Positions 44,486 through 52,859 of a stretch of DNA of 64,000 nucleotides are shown here, piece after piece (position 1 is the stretch's first letter; the number at the start of each line of letters is the position of its first letter). This DNA is from JBFMDN01 sp040753915 (GTDB taxonomy: Bacteria; Desulfobacterota; Desulfomonilia; Desulfomonilales; Desulfomonilaceae). The position numbers and the translations under genes are program-made. The notes beneath the pieces were generated by a model. That model did not search any database and was not told the DNA's origin. It saw nothing but the letters and a program-made list of their open reading frames with translations. The DNA lies in contig JBFMDN010000012.1 in the NCBI GenBank assembly GCA_040753915.1, positions 1-64,000 on the forward strand, written 5' to 3'.

Positions 44486-46282
44486 TTATCTGATCGCTCC
44501 GAACCTACAGTTCATGATGCACGTGCGGCACCGGGTACACTTGTTGAGGTCGATTCTGGCCACCTGCTTCTTTTCCCACGTGATAGCGCCCGAGGGACAG
44601 TTGCGGTAGCACATACCACACATCTTACACTTTTCCTCTATAACCACGAAGTCTATGAGATCAGGACACACGAGCGCAGGGCAATGCTTGTCACGTATAT
44701 GAGCGTCGTACTCATGCCTGAAATGGCGAATCGTCGAGAGAACAGGGTTGGCTGCGCTCTTTCCCAGTCCACAATGGGAGGTGTTGTTAATATGGTGTCC
44801 CAGCCAGATAAGAAACTCTACGTCACCTTCCTGGCCTCGCCCTTCGCAAATGTCCGTAAGCTTGTCGTGCATGACCTTGAGGCCTTCCCGGCACGGGGTG
44901 CATTTGCCACAGGATTCGTCGACGCAAAAGCCTGTAAAGAATCGTGCTGTGTCGACCATGCACGTGGAATCGTCCATTACCACGACACCGCCGGATCCCA
45001 TCATGGCGCCGGCATCGTAGAGGGACTCATAATCGATCTCTACGTCCTCACTTCCGGCGGGAATACACCCTCCTGAGGGGCCCCCGATCTGAGCTGCCTT
45101 GAATTTCCTCTTCTTAGGGATCCCACCGCCGATGTCGAAAATCAGCGTCTTGAGCGTCGTGCCCATGGGGACTTCCACGAGCCCCACGTTGGTCACGGCA
45201 CCGGTAAGGGCGAACACCTTGGTCCCTTTGCTCCCCTCGGTTCCTATGGAAGCGAACCATTCCCCTCCGTTGAGTATGATAGGATTGATGTTGGCAAAGG
45301 TCTCCACGTTGTTAAGATTCGTGGGCTGGTTCCACAGACCGGCCTCAGCGCTCCGCGGAGGCTTGATTCGCGGCATGCCGCGCTTGCCTTCTATAGAGTA
45401 CATCAGAGCAGTGGATTCCCCGCAGACGAACGCTCCCGCTCCTGGAGCGATGCCGATATCGAAATCAAACCCGCTTCCCAGAATGTTCTTGCCCAACAGG
45501 CCGTATTCCCGGGCATCGTTGATCGCCTTTTCGAGCCTCTGGATGGCGAGGGGATACTCAGCGCGCACATAGATGTACCCTTGGTTGGCGCCAATGGCGT
45601 AACCGGATATGGCCATTCCCTCCAACACCGAGTGCGGATCCCCTTCCATGACCGATCTATCCATGAACGCGCCTGGGTCGCCTTCGTCACCATTGCATAT
45701 GGTGTACTTGGGAAAGCTGTTGTACCGTCGACATTCCTCCCACTTGAGCCCCGTGGGAAAACCGCCGCCGCCACGGCCTCTCAGGCCGGATTTCTTCACT
45801 TCCTCGATGACCTGCTCGGGAGTCATCTCCAGAAGCGCCTTGGCCAACGCGGCGTACGCGTCCCGGGCAATGGCCTCGTCTATGCTCTCGGCATCAATGA
45901 GCCCGCGGTTACGCAGCACGATGAGTCTCTGGAGCCCGAAGAATCCGATGTCCTTCATCAGAGGCACTTCAGCCTTGGCTCCTGCCTCTTTGAACAAGAG
46001 CTGCTCTACTATTCTGCCCTTGAGTACGTGCTCCTCCACGATCAACGGGGCATGTTCGGGCTTGACCTGATTGTAGAAGACGCCGTCGGGATACACGACG
46101 ACCAGAGGCCCCATGGCGCAGAAACCATTGCACCCGGTCATCACGATCTCGACCTCATCCGAGAGATGCCTCTTGGCCAGCTCGCGCTCCAGCGCCTCCT
46201 TGACGGCGAGAGATCCGCTCGCTATGCATCCTGTGCCGGCGCACATCATGAATTGCATTCTATAGCCGGGACTAACGCTCAT
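44486..46282 (-). CDS. nuoF: NuoF, HydB-type (NADH/FMN subunit with extra Fe-S domains)
   Basis: A 598-residue flavoprotein, against about 440 in standard NuoF. Residues 1-110 are a thioredoxin-like [2Fe-2S] domain (C14, C19, C51, C55). The FMN/NAD domain follows with GLRGRGGGGFPTG (166-178) and the GESTALMYSIEGKRG block. The N3-type cluster is C458/C461/C464 with C504. A tail from about 530 adds HCPALVC and two [4Fe-4S] sites, C552/C555/C558 with C562 and C582/C585/C588 with C592. This exact order is that of HydB in trimeric electron-bifurcating hydrogenases and related NADH-ferredoxin enzymes. GGGAGGAG lies before the ATG. Confidence 0.95.
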   Translation of the reverse strand: MSVSPGYRMQFMMCAGTGCIASGSLAVKEALERELAKRHLSDEVEIVMTGCNGFCAMGPLVVVYPDGVFYNQVKPEHAPLIVEEHVLKGRIVEQLLFKEAGAKAEVPLMKDIGFFGLQRLIVLRNRGLIDAESIDEAIARDAYAALAKALLEMTPEQVIEEVKKSGLRGRGGGGFPTGLKWEECRRYNSFPKYTICNGDEGDPGAFMDRSVMEGDPHSVLEGMAISGYAIGANQGYIYVRAEYPLAIQRLEKAINDAREYGLLGKNILGSGFDFDIGIAPGAGAFVCGESTALMYSIEGKRGMPRIKPPRSAEAGLWNQPTNLNNVETFANINPIILNGGEWFASIGTEGSKGTKVFALTGAVTNVGLVEVPMGTTLKTLIFDIGGGIPKKRKFKAAQIGGPSGGCIPAGSEDVEIDYESLYDAGAMMGSGGVVVMDDSTCMVDTARFFTGFCVDESCGKCTPCREGLKVMHDKLTDICEGRGQEGDVEFLIWLGHHINNTSHCGLGKSAANPVLSTIRHFRHEYDAHIRDKHCPALVCPDLIDFVVIEEKCKMCGMCYRNCPSGAITWEKKQVARIDLNKCTRCRTCIMNCRFGAIR

Positions 46283-46355
46283 CCTTATCTCTCCTCCCGG
46301 TCCACGAACGTTTTGTGGTCCCGGGCTCTAGCTCTTGCTCCCGCGGACTTCCCGC

Positions 46356-46742
46356 TCAGGTTGCCACGGTCTCGCTTCCCATTGCGAGAGCATATTCCTG
46401 CACGGGCTTACCGTCCATCACATGCTCCGCAAAAATCCGTAAGGCCTTTTCCTTGGTAAGCAACACGTATTTCACGGGGGCCTGATCCGCCACTTCGACG
46501 GTCATCATGGGCTCCTTTGCGCACAAACCGGCGCATCCGGAATTCGTCAACATGACATCGGACGCATCGCGCCGTGCAATCTCCTCGCGCATCACGCTCA
46601 TAATGTCTCGCGCTCCGGCTGCGATGCCACACGTGCCCATATGTACCGTGATCTTGGCTCGGAACTCGCCTTCGCGAAGGATCATTCTCTTTCGCTCACG
46701 CTCTTTGATCTTCTTCAAATCGTGTACCGTGATCTTTGGCAC
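46356..46742 (-). CDS. Thioredoxin-like [2Fe-2S] ferredoxin
   Basis: A 128-residue protein read from GTG at 46742 (MPKITVHDLKKIKERERKRMIL), with CCAGGAGGAAG ahead. It shows the sequence MGTCGIAAGARD (C38) and NSGCAGLCAKEP (C70, C74), the form of [2Fe-2S] thioredoxin-like proteins that accompany HydB/HydA genes in anaerobes. Only three of the four usual cysteines are in place, which is standard for this subfamily. It lies between nuoE and nuoF, as its relatives lie between hydC and hydB. The longer open frame to 46907 is not used. Probably an electron carrier or docking subunit of the NuoEF module. Confidence 0.85.
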   Translation of the reverse strand: MPKITVHDLKKIKERERKRMILREGEFRAKITVHMGTCGIAAGARDIMSVMREEIARRDASDVMLTNSGCAGLCAKEPMMTVEVADQAPVKYVLLTKEKALRIFAEHVMDGKPVQEYALAMGSETVAT

Positions 46743-46815
46743 GATTCTTCCTCCTGGAACATACGTTTGCTCTACTCTGGGGGTGTCTCCCCGGTAGGAT
46801 CCTCCGTGCCCAAGA

Positions 46816-47331
46816 TTACTGATAACCGTCGAGGATCTTAATCGTGTCCTTTGGCTGCACGTTTCCGTGGGTGTCTTCTCCCACGAGAAAGACCGGCGCC
46901 AGACCACACGCTCCCAGACATCTCACGGCTTCCAGAGTGAACCTTCCATCTGCGCTGGTTTCGCCGACCTCGATACCGACTTCCCTGCGGATCACATCAA
47001 GTATCTCCTTGGACCCCTTCACGTAGCACGCCGTCCCCAGGCAGAGTCGGATCACGTGCCGTCCTCGCGGCTCAATAGTGAAGAAGGAATAGAAGGTGAC
47101 TACCCCGTAAATGTGCGATGCCGGGATTGCAAGGCCGGAAGCAAGGTATCGCTGGACCTCCATGGGAACGTACCCGAACAGATCCTGCGCCTCCTTGAGG
47201 GCGGGAATGAGATAGCCTGGATTACCAGCATACTTGTCAATTATGGGATCCAATTTCTCGAGCTCTTCCCATTCCAGAGCTGGTACTGCCGACTTGGCCT
47301 TCTTCTTGAGTATTGCGTCTCTTTCTTCCAC
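46816..47331 (-). CDS. nuoE: NADH:quinone oxidoreductase subunit E
   Basis: A 171-residue [2Fe-2S] protein with cysteines C97, C102, C138 and C142 in LCLGTACYVKG and VRCLGACGLAPVFLV. The N-terminal four-helix part (YAGNPGYLIPALKEAQDLFGYVP) is typical of NuoE and HydC. It starts with GTG at 47331; GGGAG lies ten bases upstream. It passes electrons with NuoF. The upstream neighbour is a HATPase gene at 18 bases. Confidence 0.94.
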   Translation of the reverse strand: MEERDAILKKKAKSAVPALEWEELEKLDPIIDKYAGNPGYLIPALKEAQDLFGYVPMEVQRYLASGLAIPASHIYGVVTFYSFFTIEPRGRHVIRLCLGTACYVKGSKEILDVIRREVGIEVGETSADGRFTLEAVRCLGACGLAPVFLVGEDTHGNVQPKDTIKILDGYQ

Positions 47332-47349
47332 TTTGCAGTTTCTCCCTTA

Positions 47350-47901
47350 TCAGGTGAGGCCTTTTGCCACCTCGTCGATACCTTCTTTCACATTGTCCCG
47401 AATTAGCTGGAGAATGCCGGGATTATTCAGCGGAAGCTCTTCCAGATCGGCTCTGAGCTCCCTCGTGTCCAGCACATACTCCCGGTTGTTTCTCCTGTGC
47501 GTGTACACGAAATCGATCTCCGGGTTACCTTCGATCAGCGTCACCATGGTCTCGGCCATGTCACCCATGGGCTTCCGGTCTATGTGCGAGTGGCGCATAG
47601 ACGCAGTAACCGTCGTCCCCACTCCGAGGGCAGACTCAACCGAAAGATCGCCGTCCGCCTCTTGCGCCGACTGCTGGAACAGGGACAATCCGAGCCCCAC
47701 TTTCCGAGTCGTCCGTGTCGTGGTGAACGGATCCAGTACTCGGCTGACAAAGTCCGGATCCATTCCGCGTCCGTTATCACGAACGGTTATCACAAGCTTA
47801 TCCTCCGCTACATCTTCTTCCACTGTTATCTCCACGAGGCTTGCTCCCGCAGTGATGCAGTTCTCAGCTACATCCAGAATGTGCAGCGAAAGATCCTGCA
47901 T
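47350..47901 (-). CDS. HATPase-domain protein of hydrogenase-cluster type
   Basis: A 183-residue protein with one histidine-kinase-like ATPase domain (residues 1-105: MQDLSLHILDVAENCITAGAS, DNGRGM, KVGLGLSLFQQSAQEADG, GTTVTASM) and a C-terminal region of unknown fold. It has no phosphoacceptor histidine domain. This small ATPase is commonly found between hydC/nuoE and PHP genes in [FeFe] hydrogenase loci of clostridia and other anaerobes. Its role there is not established; regulation of complex assembly or expression is assumed. It is 18 bases before nuoE and 30 bases after the PHP gene. Confidence 0.85.
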   Translation of the reverse strand: MQDLSLHILDVAENCITAGASLVEITVEEDVAEDKLVITVRDNGRGMDPDFVSRVLDPFTTTRTTRKVGLGLSLFQQSAQEADGDLSVESALGVGTTVTASMRHSHIDRKPMGDMAETMVTLIEGNPEIDFVYTHRRNNREYVLDTRELRADLEELPLNNPGILQLIRDNVKEGIDEVAKGLT

Positions 47902-47931
47902 ACGGCGTCCTATGCGTGTCCCCGAACGTGG

Positions 47932-48690
47932 TCACGACACGCATCCCCCCTCGATAAACCTCCCATCTCTGCCCGCCAGCGCCTTGGTCAATTCCTCGAA
48001 CGTAGGTGCAGTCATACGTGCTGTCGTTGAAACGATCCCTATATCCTCCGGATAGTGTGCGTCCGAGGACGTGATCAGCACATGATTGCGCGCCTGCGGA
48101 TAGGCAGCCCTCACTGCTTCGTAGGTCGAGCGTTTGGATACTTCCAGAGCGTCCAGCTTCAGGCCTTCGGGAATGAACCCGAGCTGCCCGAATATGCCGA
48201 AGCCGGAGCGATCCACATGGGCCGCGACCGCGACCCCGCCACATCCGTGAATCAGCGCAACCACTTTCTCTGTGCTCAACGTGGTAGCACCTATCAAGAG
48301 CCTCTGGTCAAGGTCTACCACTTCGTCGAATTCGTTTGCCACCACCTGATAACCGAACACTTCTTCGTCATTTTGCCCGATCAGGCGGGCATATACTTCT
48401 TCCTGAGCAGCAGCCGCAGCCTCATCTGACGGGAACAACCCCACGAGGTGAACTTCCTCCGAGGACGTGATTTCCATGCCAGGCACCACCAGCAGCCTCG
48501 TGCCTGTAGCTGCTCGCCTGGTGGCGGCGGTATTCCTCGCAGAATTGTGGTCGCAAATGGCAATCACGTCCAGTCCCCGTTTCACCGCGATTTCGACAAT
48601 GGCCCTGGGGGTCATATCTGCGATCTCGGTGCACGGAGACAATACCGTGTGTATGTGAAGATCGAGTCTGTACGTTCGAAGATCGTCCAG
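47932..48690 (-). CDS. PHP-domain metal-dependent phosphoesterase
   Basis: A 252-residue PHP-domain protein read from CTG at 48690. The first metal motif DLHIHTVLSPC lies at about residues 10-20, followed by ICDHNSARNT, VPGMEITSSEEVHLVGLF, AAHVDRSG and SSDAHYPEDIG. No ATG, GTG or TTG lies between an upstream in-frame TGA and the essential HIHT motif; CTG (with GAGAGG five bases before it) is the only reasonable start unless the gene has a frame error. A TTG after HIHT would delete two metal ligands. It is the PHP member of the hydrogenase-type accessory set, next to a DRTGG gene. Confidence 0.82.
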   Translation of the reverse strand: MDDLRTYRLDLHIHTVLSPCTEIADMTPRAIVEIAVKRGLDVIAICDHNSARNTAATRRAATGTRLLVVPGMEITSSEEVHLVGLFPSDEAAAAAQEEVYARLIGQNDEEVFGYQVVANEFDEVVDLDQRLLIGATTLSTEKVVALIHGCGGVAVAAHVDRSGFGIFGQLGFIPEGLKLDALEVSKRSTYEAVRAAYPQARNHVLITSSDAHYPEDIGIVSTTARMTAPTFEELTKALAGRDGRFIEGGCVS

Positions 48691-48796
48691 TTCGCCTCTC
48701 GTGCCGTTTCAGCGACGCTCCCGGCGCTCCCGGGTAGATTTCGGCGAGGTTCCGTGTTTCGACCCCAAACCGGAGGCTGAGATGCGCCGCGGGGTA

Positions 48797-49141
48797 TTAC
48801 CCCCGTCTCCGAATCCCCATCTCGTAGAGCTTCCCGGCGACTTCGTAGGTTTTCAGAGGGGTCACCATGATGGGAACGCTCTGATCTTCGGCCTTTTCCA
48901 GGGTATCCGGATCGGGCTCCCTGCCGCCAACAATGAGGATTCCTGCGAGATTGTTGAGAAATGCCACTGCAACGATATTCTGGTGCAACTGGAGGGTGAT
49001 CCAGAGATCTCCCTCCGTTGCTCCGGCAATAACGTCGCTGAGCAGGTCGCTCGCGTAGCCTCCCGTCACTTCACGATCCAGCTCCGAATTTCCGGCCCGC
49101 ACCTCAAGATTCAAGGCCTTCACCACTTCAGCGAGTGTCAT
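48797..49141 (-). CDS. DRTGG-domain protein (second copy)
   Basis: A 114-residue protein of the DRTGG family (MTLAEVVKALNLEVRAG, VTGGYASDLLSDVIAGATEGDLWITLQLH, VPIMVTPLKTYEVAGKLYEMG). Such domains bind ligands or protein partners near hydrogenase and phosphotransacetylase genes; function unknown. It starts 20 bases after nuoD ends. The paralogue at 52856 is similar in size and sequence pattern. GAGG-like sites are weak. Confidence 0.85.
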   Translation of the reverse strand: MTLAEVVKALNLEVRAGNSELDREVTGGYASDLLSDVIAGATEGDLWITLQLHQNIVAVAFLNNLAGILIVGGREPDPDTLEKAEDQSVPIMVTPLKTYEVAGKLYEMGIRRRG

Positions 49142-49161
49142 CAACGCTCCTCGACACTGAC

Positions 49162-50361
49162 CTAACGGTCGACTTCCGCCAAGACGATATCCACACTGGA
49201 CAGTATGGCTATCAAGTCGGCGAATAGGTGTCCCTTCGACATCAGGGCAAGGGTTTCGAGGTTCACGAAGGCGGGGGCTCTCCATTTGAGCCGCAAGGGC
49301 TTGGGTCCGCCGTCGCTGATAATATAGCAGCCCAGCTCGCCTCGAGGGGACTCGATACATCCGTAGTATTCGCACACCGGTGGTTTGAGGCCTTCGACGA
49401 CCAGCATGAAATGATGGATGAGCGCTTCCATTCGCTCGTAGATCTCTTCCTGCGGAGGGAATATGAGTCCTGGCATGCGTGCCCTGATCGGTCCTCCGGG
49501 GAGCTTAGCAAGGGCCTGCTTGAGAATGCGGTTGCTCTCCCTCATCTCCTGGACTCGGATCAGGTATCTGGAGTAGACGTCGCAGCCCCATTGCACGGGT
49601 ATCGAGAAATCATACTGCTCGTATCCGCTATAGGGCTGGCTCTTTCGCACATCCCATGCCAATCCCGAGGCTCGAATCATGGGTCCGCTGGCGCCGAGCG
49701 CTATGGCGTCTTCCAACGGAAGGATGCCGACACCTTTCGTCCTGTCTACATATATGGCATTCTTGGTTAGGAGAGTTTCGTACTCATCTACCCGTCGCTC
49801 GAAATGGTTGGTGAACGCTGTCAGACGTTCGATAAATCCCTCTTCCAGGTCGCGATTGAGGCCTCCGATCCTCAAGTAATTGGGCATCAGTCGTCCACCT
49901 GCGGTGAGCTCGAACAAATTCATAATTTCTTCTCGCTCACGGAGGCCGTAAAAGAGAGGAGTCATGGCCCCCACGTCATGGGCGTGGGTGCCCAACCAGA
50001 AGAGGTGACTGAAAATCCGGCTCAATTCCGCCATCATCACGCGAATGACTTGAGCTCGTTCCGGAACCTCGGCGTCGATAATCTTCTCAACGGTCAAGCA
50101 GAAGACGAGCGAATTGCTGGAAGCCCCCATGTAGTCACACCGCTCGGCTAGCGGAATGATCTGGTGATAGTGCTTGTTCTCACACGCCTTTTCATATCCT
50201 CGGTGGAGATACCCGAGGTACGGCACAACGTTCAATACGGTCTCGCCTTCCAGTTCCACAACCGCGCGGAAGACCCCGTGGGTGCTCGGGTGATGAGGTC
50301 CCAGGTTCAATTCGAACGTCTCGGATATCCGGTCCAGCGTTCGGGGTTGTGCTTCTCTCAT
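49162..50361 (-). CDS. nuoD: NADH:quinone oxidoreductase subunit D
   Basis: A 399-residue 49-kDa-type subunit that forms the quinone cavity with NuoB. HHPSTHGVFR, ERCDYMGASSNSLVFCLTVEKI, LFYGLREREEIMNLFELTAGGRLMPNYLRIGGL and the tail DIVLAEVDR are all typical. The family's reduced [NiFe] remnant site has no cysteine pairs, as expected. It overlaps nuoC by an ATGA junction. It is separate from nuoC (not fused). Confidence 0.97.
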   Translation of the reverse strand: MREAQPRTLDRISETFELNLGPHHPSTHGVFRAVVELEGETVLNVVPYLGYLHRGYEKACENKHYHQIIPLAERCDYMGASSNSLVFCLTVEKIIDAEVPERAQVIRVMMAELSRIFSHLFWLGTHAHDVGAMTPLFYGLREREEIMNLFELTAGGRLMPNYLRIGGLNRDLEEGFIERLTAFTNHFERRVDEYETLLTKNAIYVDRTKGVGILPLEDAIALGASGPMIRASGLAWDVRKSQPYSGYEQYDFSIPVQWGCDVYSRYLIRVQEMRESNRILKQALAKLPGGPIRARMPGLIFPPQEEIYERMEALIHHFMLVVEGLKPPVCEYYGCIESPRGELGCYIISDGGPKPLRLKWRAPAFVNLETLALMSKGHLFADLIAILSSVDIVLAEVDR

Positions 50362-50882
50362 GAGCTCAATACCTCGGTCTTACCCCCTTTGGGAAGTTCC
50401 GGCGTGTCTTCGTCAGTTCCTTCAATCGGAAAGTCCTTGCGCAACGGATGACAATCCCAGTGATCCGGCAGAAGCAGCTTCCTGGGATCCGGATGCCCGG
50501 AGAAAACCATCCCGTACATTTCAGCGGTCTCCCGTTCGTGCCAGTTCGCTGTGGGCCAGATATCTGTGACCGAATCCACAGTGGGCATACCCTTTTCGGG
50601 CTCTTCCAGCATGGTTTTCACCCGAAACCGATGATTATGTTTCAGGGAATAGAGCTGGTACACGACTTCGAATCTCGGCTTGTCCGGATATCGGTCCACT
50701 CCTCCAACGAACGAGAGAAAACTGAAGTCCAGGTCCGGATCGTCTCTCAGGAAGAGACAGATTTCGCGGATCTTTTCCTTGACAACCGTGACGGTGATCT
50801 GATCACGAAACGGCACAGTACCTACGATGGATTCCTGTCCAAACCGTGAGATGAGCTTATCTCTAATCGCTTCCTGATTCAT
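50358..50882 (-). CDS. nuoC: NADH:quinone oxidoreductase subunit C
   Basis: A 174-residue 30-kDa-type subunit. The signature ERETAEMYGMVFSGHPDPRKLLLPDHWDCHPLRKDFPI is intact. It overlaps nuoB by 4 bases and nuoD by 4 bases, so the three are translationally coupled. Confidence 0.96.
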   Translation of the reverse strand: MNQEAIRDKLISRFGQESIVGTVPFRDQITVTVVKEKIREICLFLRDDPDLDFSFLSFVGGVDRYPDKPRFEVVYQLYSLKHNHRFRVKTMLEEPEKGMPTVDSVTDIWPTANWHERETAEMYGMVFSGHPDPRKLLLPDHWDCHPLRKDFPIEGTDEDTPELPKGGKTEVLSS

Positions 50883-51388
50883 ACGCGGGTTCCCCTAATC
50901 CGATGCACGCGAGGATTACGGATAGACTGCTCTTTCATCACTTTGGCGTGGAGTTGAAGAATTCCGTCCAGCAGAGCCTCCGGTCTGGGGGGACAGCCGG
51001 GAATGTACACGTCAACGGGGAGGTAGCGATCAATTCCCTGAACCACAGCGTAATTTTTGTAAATACCTCCGGTGCAGGCACACGCGCCCATGGCAATCAC
51101 CCACTTGGGCTCCGTCATCTGCTCGTAGATCCTGAGAACTGCCGGCAGCATTTTCTTGGAGCACGTTCCGGACACGATCATAAGGTCTGCCTGCCGGGGG
51201 GACGGCCGTGCCACTTCCATACCGAATCGGGACAAATCATATCTGCTGACAAAGGTTGCTATCATCTCAAGAGCGCAGCACGCCAGTCCGAAGCCGAGAG
51301 GCCACATGGAGGATTTCCGCGCCCAGTTCACGAACCACTCCAGGTTCGTAACGTGAACGGTGTCATTCAAGTGACGTTCTATTCCCAT
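50879..51388 (-). CDS. nuoB: NADH:quinone oxidoreductase subunit B
   Basis: A 169-residue subunit holding the terminal cluster N2. Ligands are the tandem C37-C38 in FGLACCALEM, C103 in GACACTGG and C132 in VYIPGCPPRPEAL. The start at 51388 (MGIERHLNDTV) follows AAGGTG at 8 bases and overlaps the nuoA end; a TTG seven codons earlier is less likely. Confidence 0.96.
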   Translation of the reverse strand: MGIERHLNDTVHVTNLEWFVNWARKSSMWPLGFGLACCALEMIATFVSRYDLSRFGMEVARPSPRQADLMIVSGTCSKKMLPAVLRIYEQMTEPKWVIAMGACACTGGIYKNYAVVQGIDRYLPVDVYIPGCPPRPEALLDGILQLHAKVMKEQSIRNPRVHRIRGTRV

Positions 51389-51735
51389 TCGAGGGCACCT
51401 TTTTTCCAAACGTAGACGAGACCCGCCAGGAGAACGAGCACGAATATGAGCATTTCTATAAACCCAAACACCATAAGCCTGTCATAAATCTTCGCCCAGG
51501 GAAACATGAAGATGATTTCTATGTCGAAGATGACAAAAAGCATACCTATGATGAAAAATCTGACGGGAAAACGCCTTCGTGCGTTACCTATTGGATCCAT
51601 GCCGCACTCGTACGGCATGAGCTTCACCGGGGTAGGATCTTTTGTTGAAAGAAGTGAGGAGAGAACTATGATGGCCACGCCTATAAACGCTGAGACCAGA
51701 AGTATCACAAGGGCTGGTAGGTAGCTATCGATCAT
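51379..51735 (-). CDS. nuoA: NADH:quinone oxidoreductase subunit A
   Basis: A 118-residue three-helix membrane subunit. The loop between helices 1 and 2 carries PYECGMDPIGNARRRFPVRFFIIGMLFVIFDIEIIFMFPWA, the conserved Cys-containing loop and acidic helix. It is the first core subunit gene. It ends inside the nuoB start. Confidence 0.96.
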   Translation of the reverse strand: MIDSYLPALVILLVSAFIGVAIIVLSSLLSTKDPTPVKLMPYECGMDPIGNARRRFPVRFFIIGMLFVIFDIEIIFMFPWAKIYDRLMVFGFIEMLIFVLVLLAGLVYVWKKGALEWE

Positions 51736-51849
51736 CCTGCTTCTCCGGCTCGATCAGTGGGCGACAGAATGGCGCCTTGCCTGACTGGCCTGAACTGCCT
51801 CAATGATGCGGAGGGATTTCAAACTGGTGCTTGGTTCGCAAACCGTTTA

Positions 51850-51878
51850 ATTTTGAGTCATCCTGGGTCCCTTGTCAA
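51850..51878 (-). promoter_or_regulatory. Candidate promoter ahead of nuoA
   Basis: On the minus strand TTGACA (51873-51878) and CAAAAT (51850-51855) are 17 bases apart, about 115 bases before nuoA. It lies in the 170-base gap after the CBS-HATPase gene. A small CCTCG/CGAGG stem lies between A-tracts just upstream (51893-51905). Confidence 0.5.
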
Positions 51879-51908
51879 GAGTTTTTTGCCTCGCAGCGAG
51901 GGGTGTTT

Positions 51909-52859
51909 TTAGCCCACTGGCACAGAGGCTCTATCCCGGAATAGAAATTCGATATCAAGGCGTGTTCCCGCTCCAGGGCCCGACAACAGCTTCATCATAT
52001 CCGAGCAGCGCTTAATGTTCGCAAGGCCCATCCCTGCCCCGAACCCCATCTCACGTATCCACGGCGGAGCAGTAGAGTACCCTGGCTGGAGCACCTTAGT
52101 GAGATCCTCGATACCGGGACCATGATCCACTGCGGACACTTTCAGCCGATCCTTCCGCACGTCCACGGTAATAATTCCCCCTACATCCGTATGAATCACC
52201 AGGTTCATTTCCGCTTCGTACACCGCCACCGACACCCGCCGAACGATCGGCGGGGCCACACCGAGGCGCTGGAGAGATTTCTTGATCTGGCTCGAGGCCT
52301 TGCCCGCGTTGTCGAAGTCCCTTTCGCTCACAGTGAACCGCAGGATCACGCTCGTGTCGTCCGACTCGATATCCTCGAAAATGTGTCGGGCTCGGTAAGA
52401 CTGGAGCTTTTCCGCTTCCTTCTTCTGAAAGCTGACATCCATTTCTTTGAGCAATGCCCGAATGATCGTGCCAGTCGTCACGATCCCGACAAGCTTGCCA
52501 CCCTGATCGACCACCGGAAGTCTGCCGAAGCCCTCGCGGTCGAGATTGCTCACCGCCTCGATCACGGACGCATCCTTGAGGACGGATTTTACCTGAGTCG
52601 TCATGTGTTGACTCAAGGGCTCGTGCAACTGTCCCCGTACCGTGACGTCGATCACGTCGGTCATGCTTATGATCCCCACCATCCTGTCGCCTTCCATGAC
52701 AGGGACACCGGAGATTCTTTTGGCCCGCATGAGCTCTTTGACCTCATTCACGGTCATGGAAGGAGTCACGGTGATTACCTTGCGGGCCATGACATTTTCC
52801 ACTCTCGTGGTATAGATCAGCTCCTGGACTTTCGTTATGTTTTGAGTTTCGATGATCAC
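51909..52859 (-). CDS. CBS-pair and HATPase regulator of hydrogenase-cluster type
   Basis: A 316-residue protein: two CBS domains (about residues 20-140; VTPSMTVNEVKELMRAKRISGVPV and REGFGRLPVVDQGGKLVGIVT) followed by an anti-sigma-factor-like HATPase (about 170-310; VSVAVYEAEMNLVIHT, VDHGPGIEDL, MGFGAGMGLANIKRCSD). CBS pairs bind adenine nucleotides, so the protein may sense energy charge and act as a protein kinase or switch. The GTG start at 52859 overlaps the stop of the preceding DRTGG gene (GTGA), so the two are coupled. This architecture is common beside hydABC genes. Confidence 0.87.
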   Translation of the reverse strand: MIIETQNITKVQELIYTTRVENVMARKVITVTPSMTVNEVKELMRAKRISGVPVMEGDRMVGIISMTDVIDVTVRGQLHEPLSQHMTTQVKSVLKDASVIEAVSNLDREGFGRLPVVDQGGKLVGIVTTGTIIRALLKEMDVSFQKKEAEKLQSYRARHIFEDIESDDTSVILRFTVSERDFDNAGKASSQIKKSLQRLGVAPPIVRRVSVAVYEAEMNLVIHTDVGGIITVDVRKDRLKVSAVDHGPGIEDLTKVLQPGYSTAPPWIREMGFGAGMGLANIKRCSDMMKLLSGPGAGTRLDIEFLFRDRASVPVG

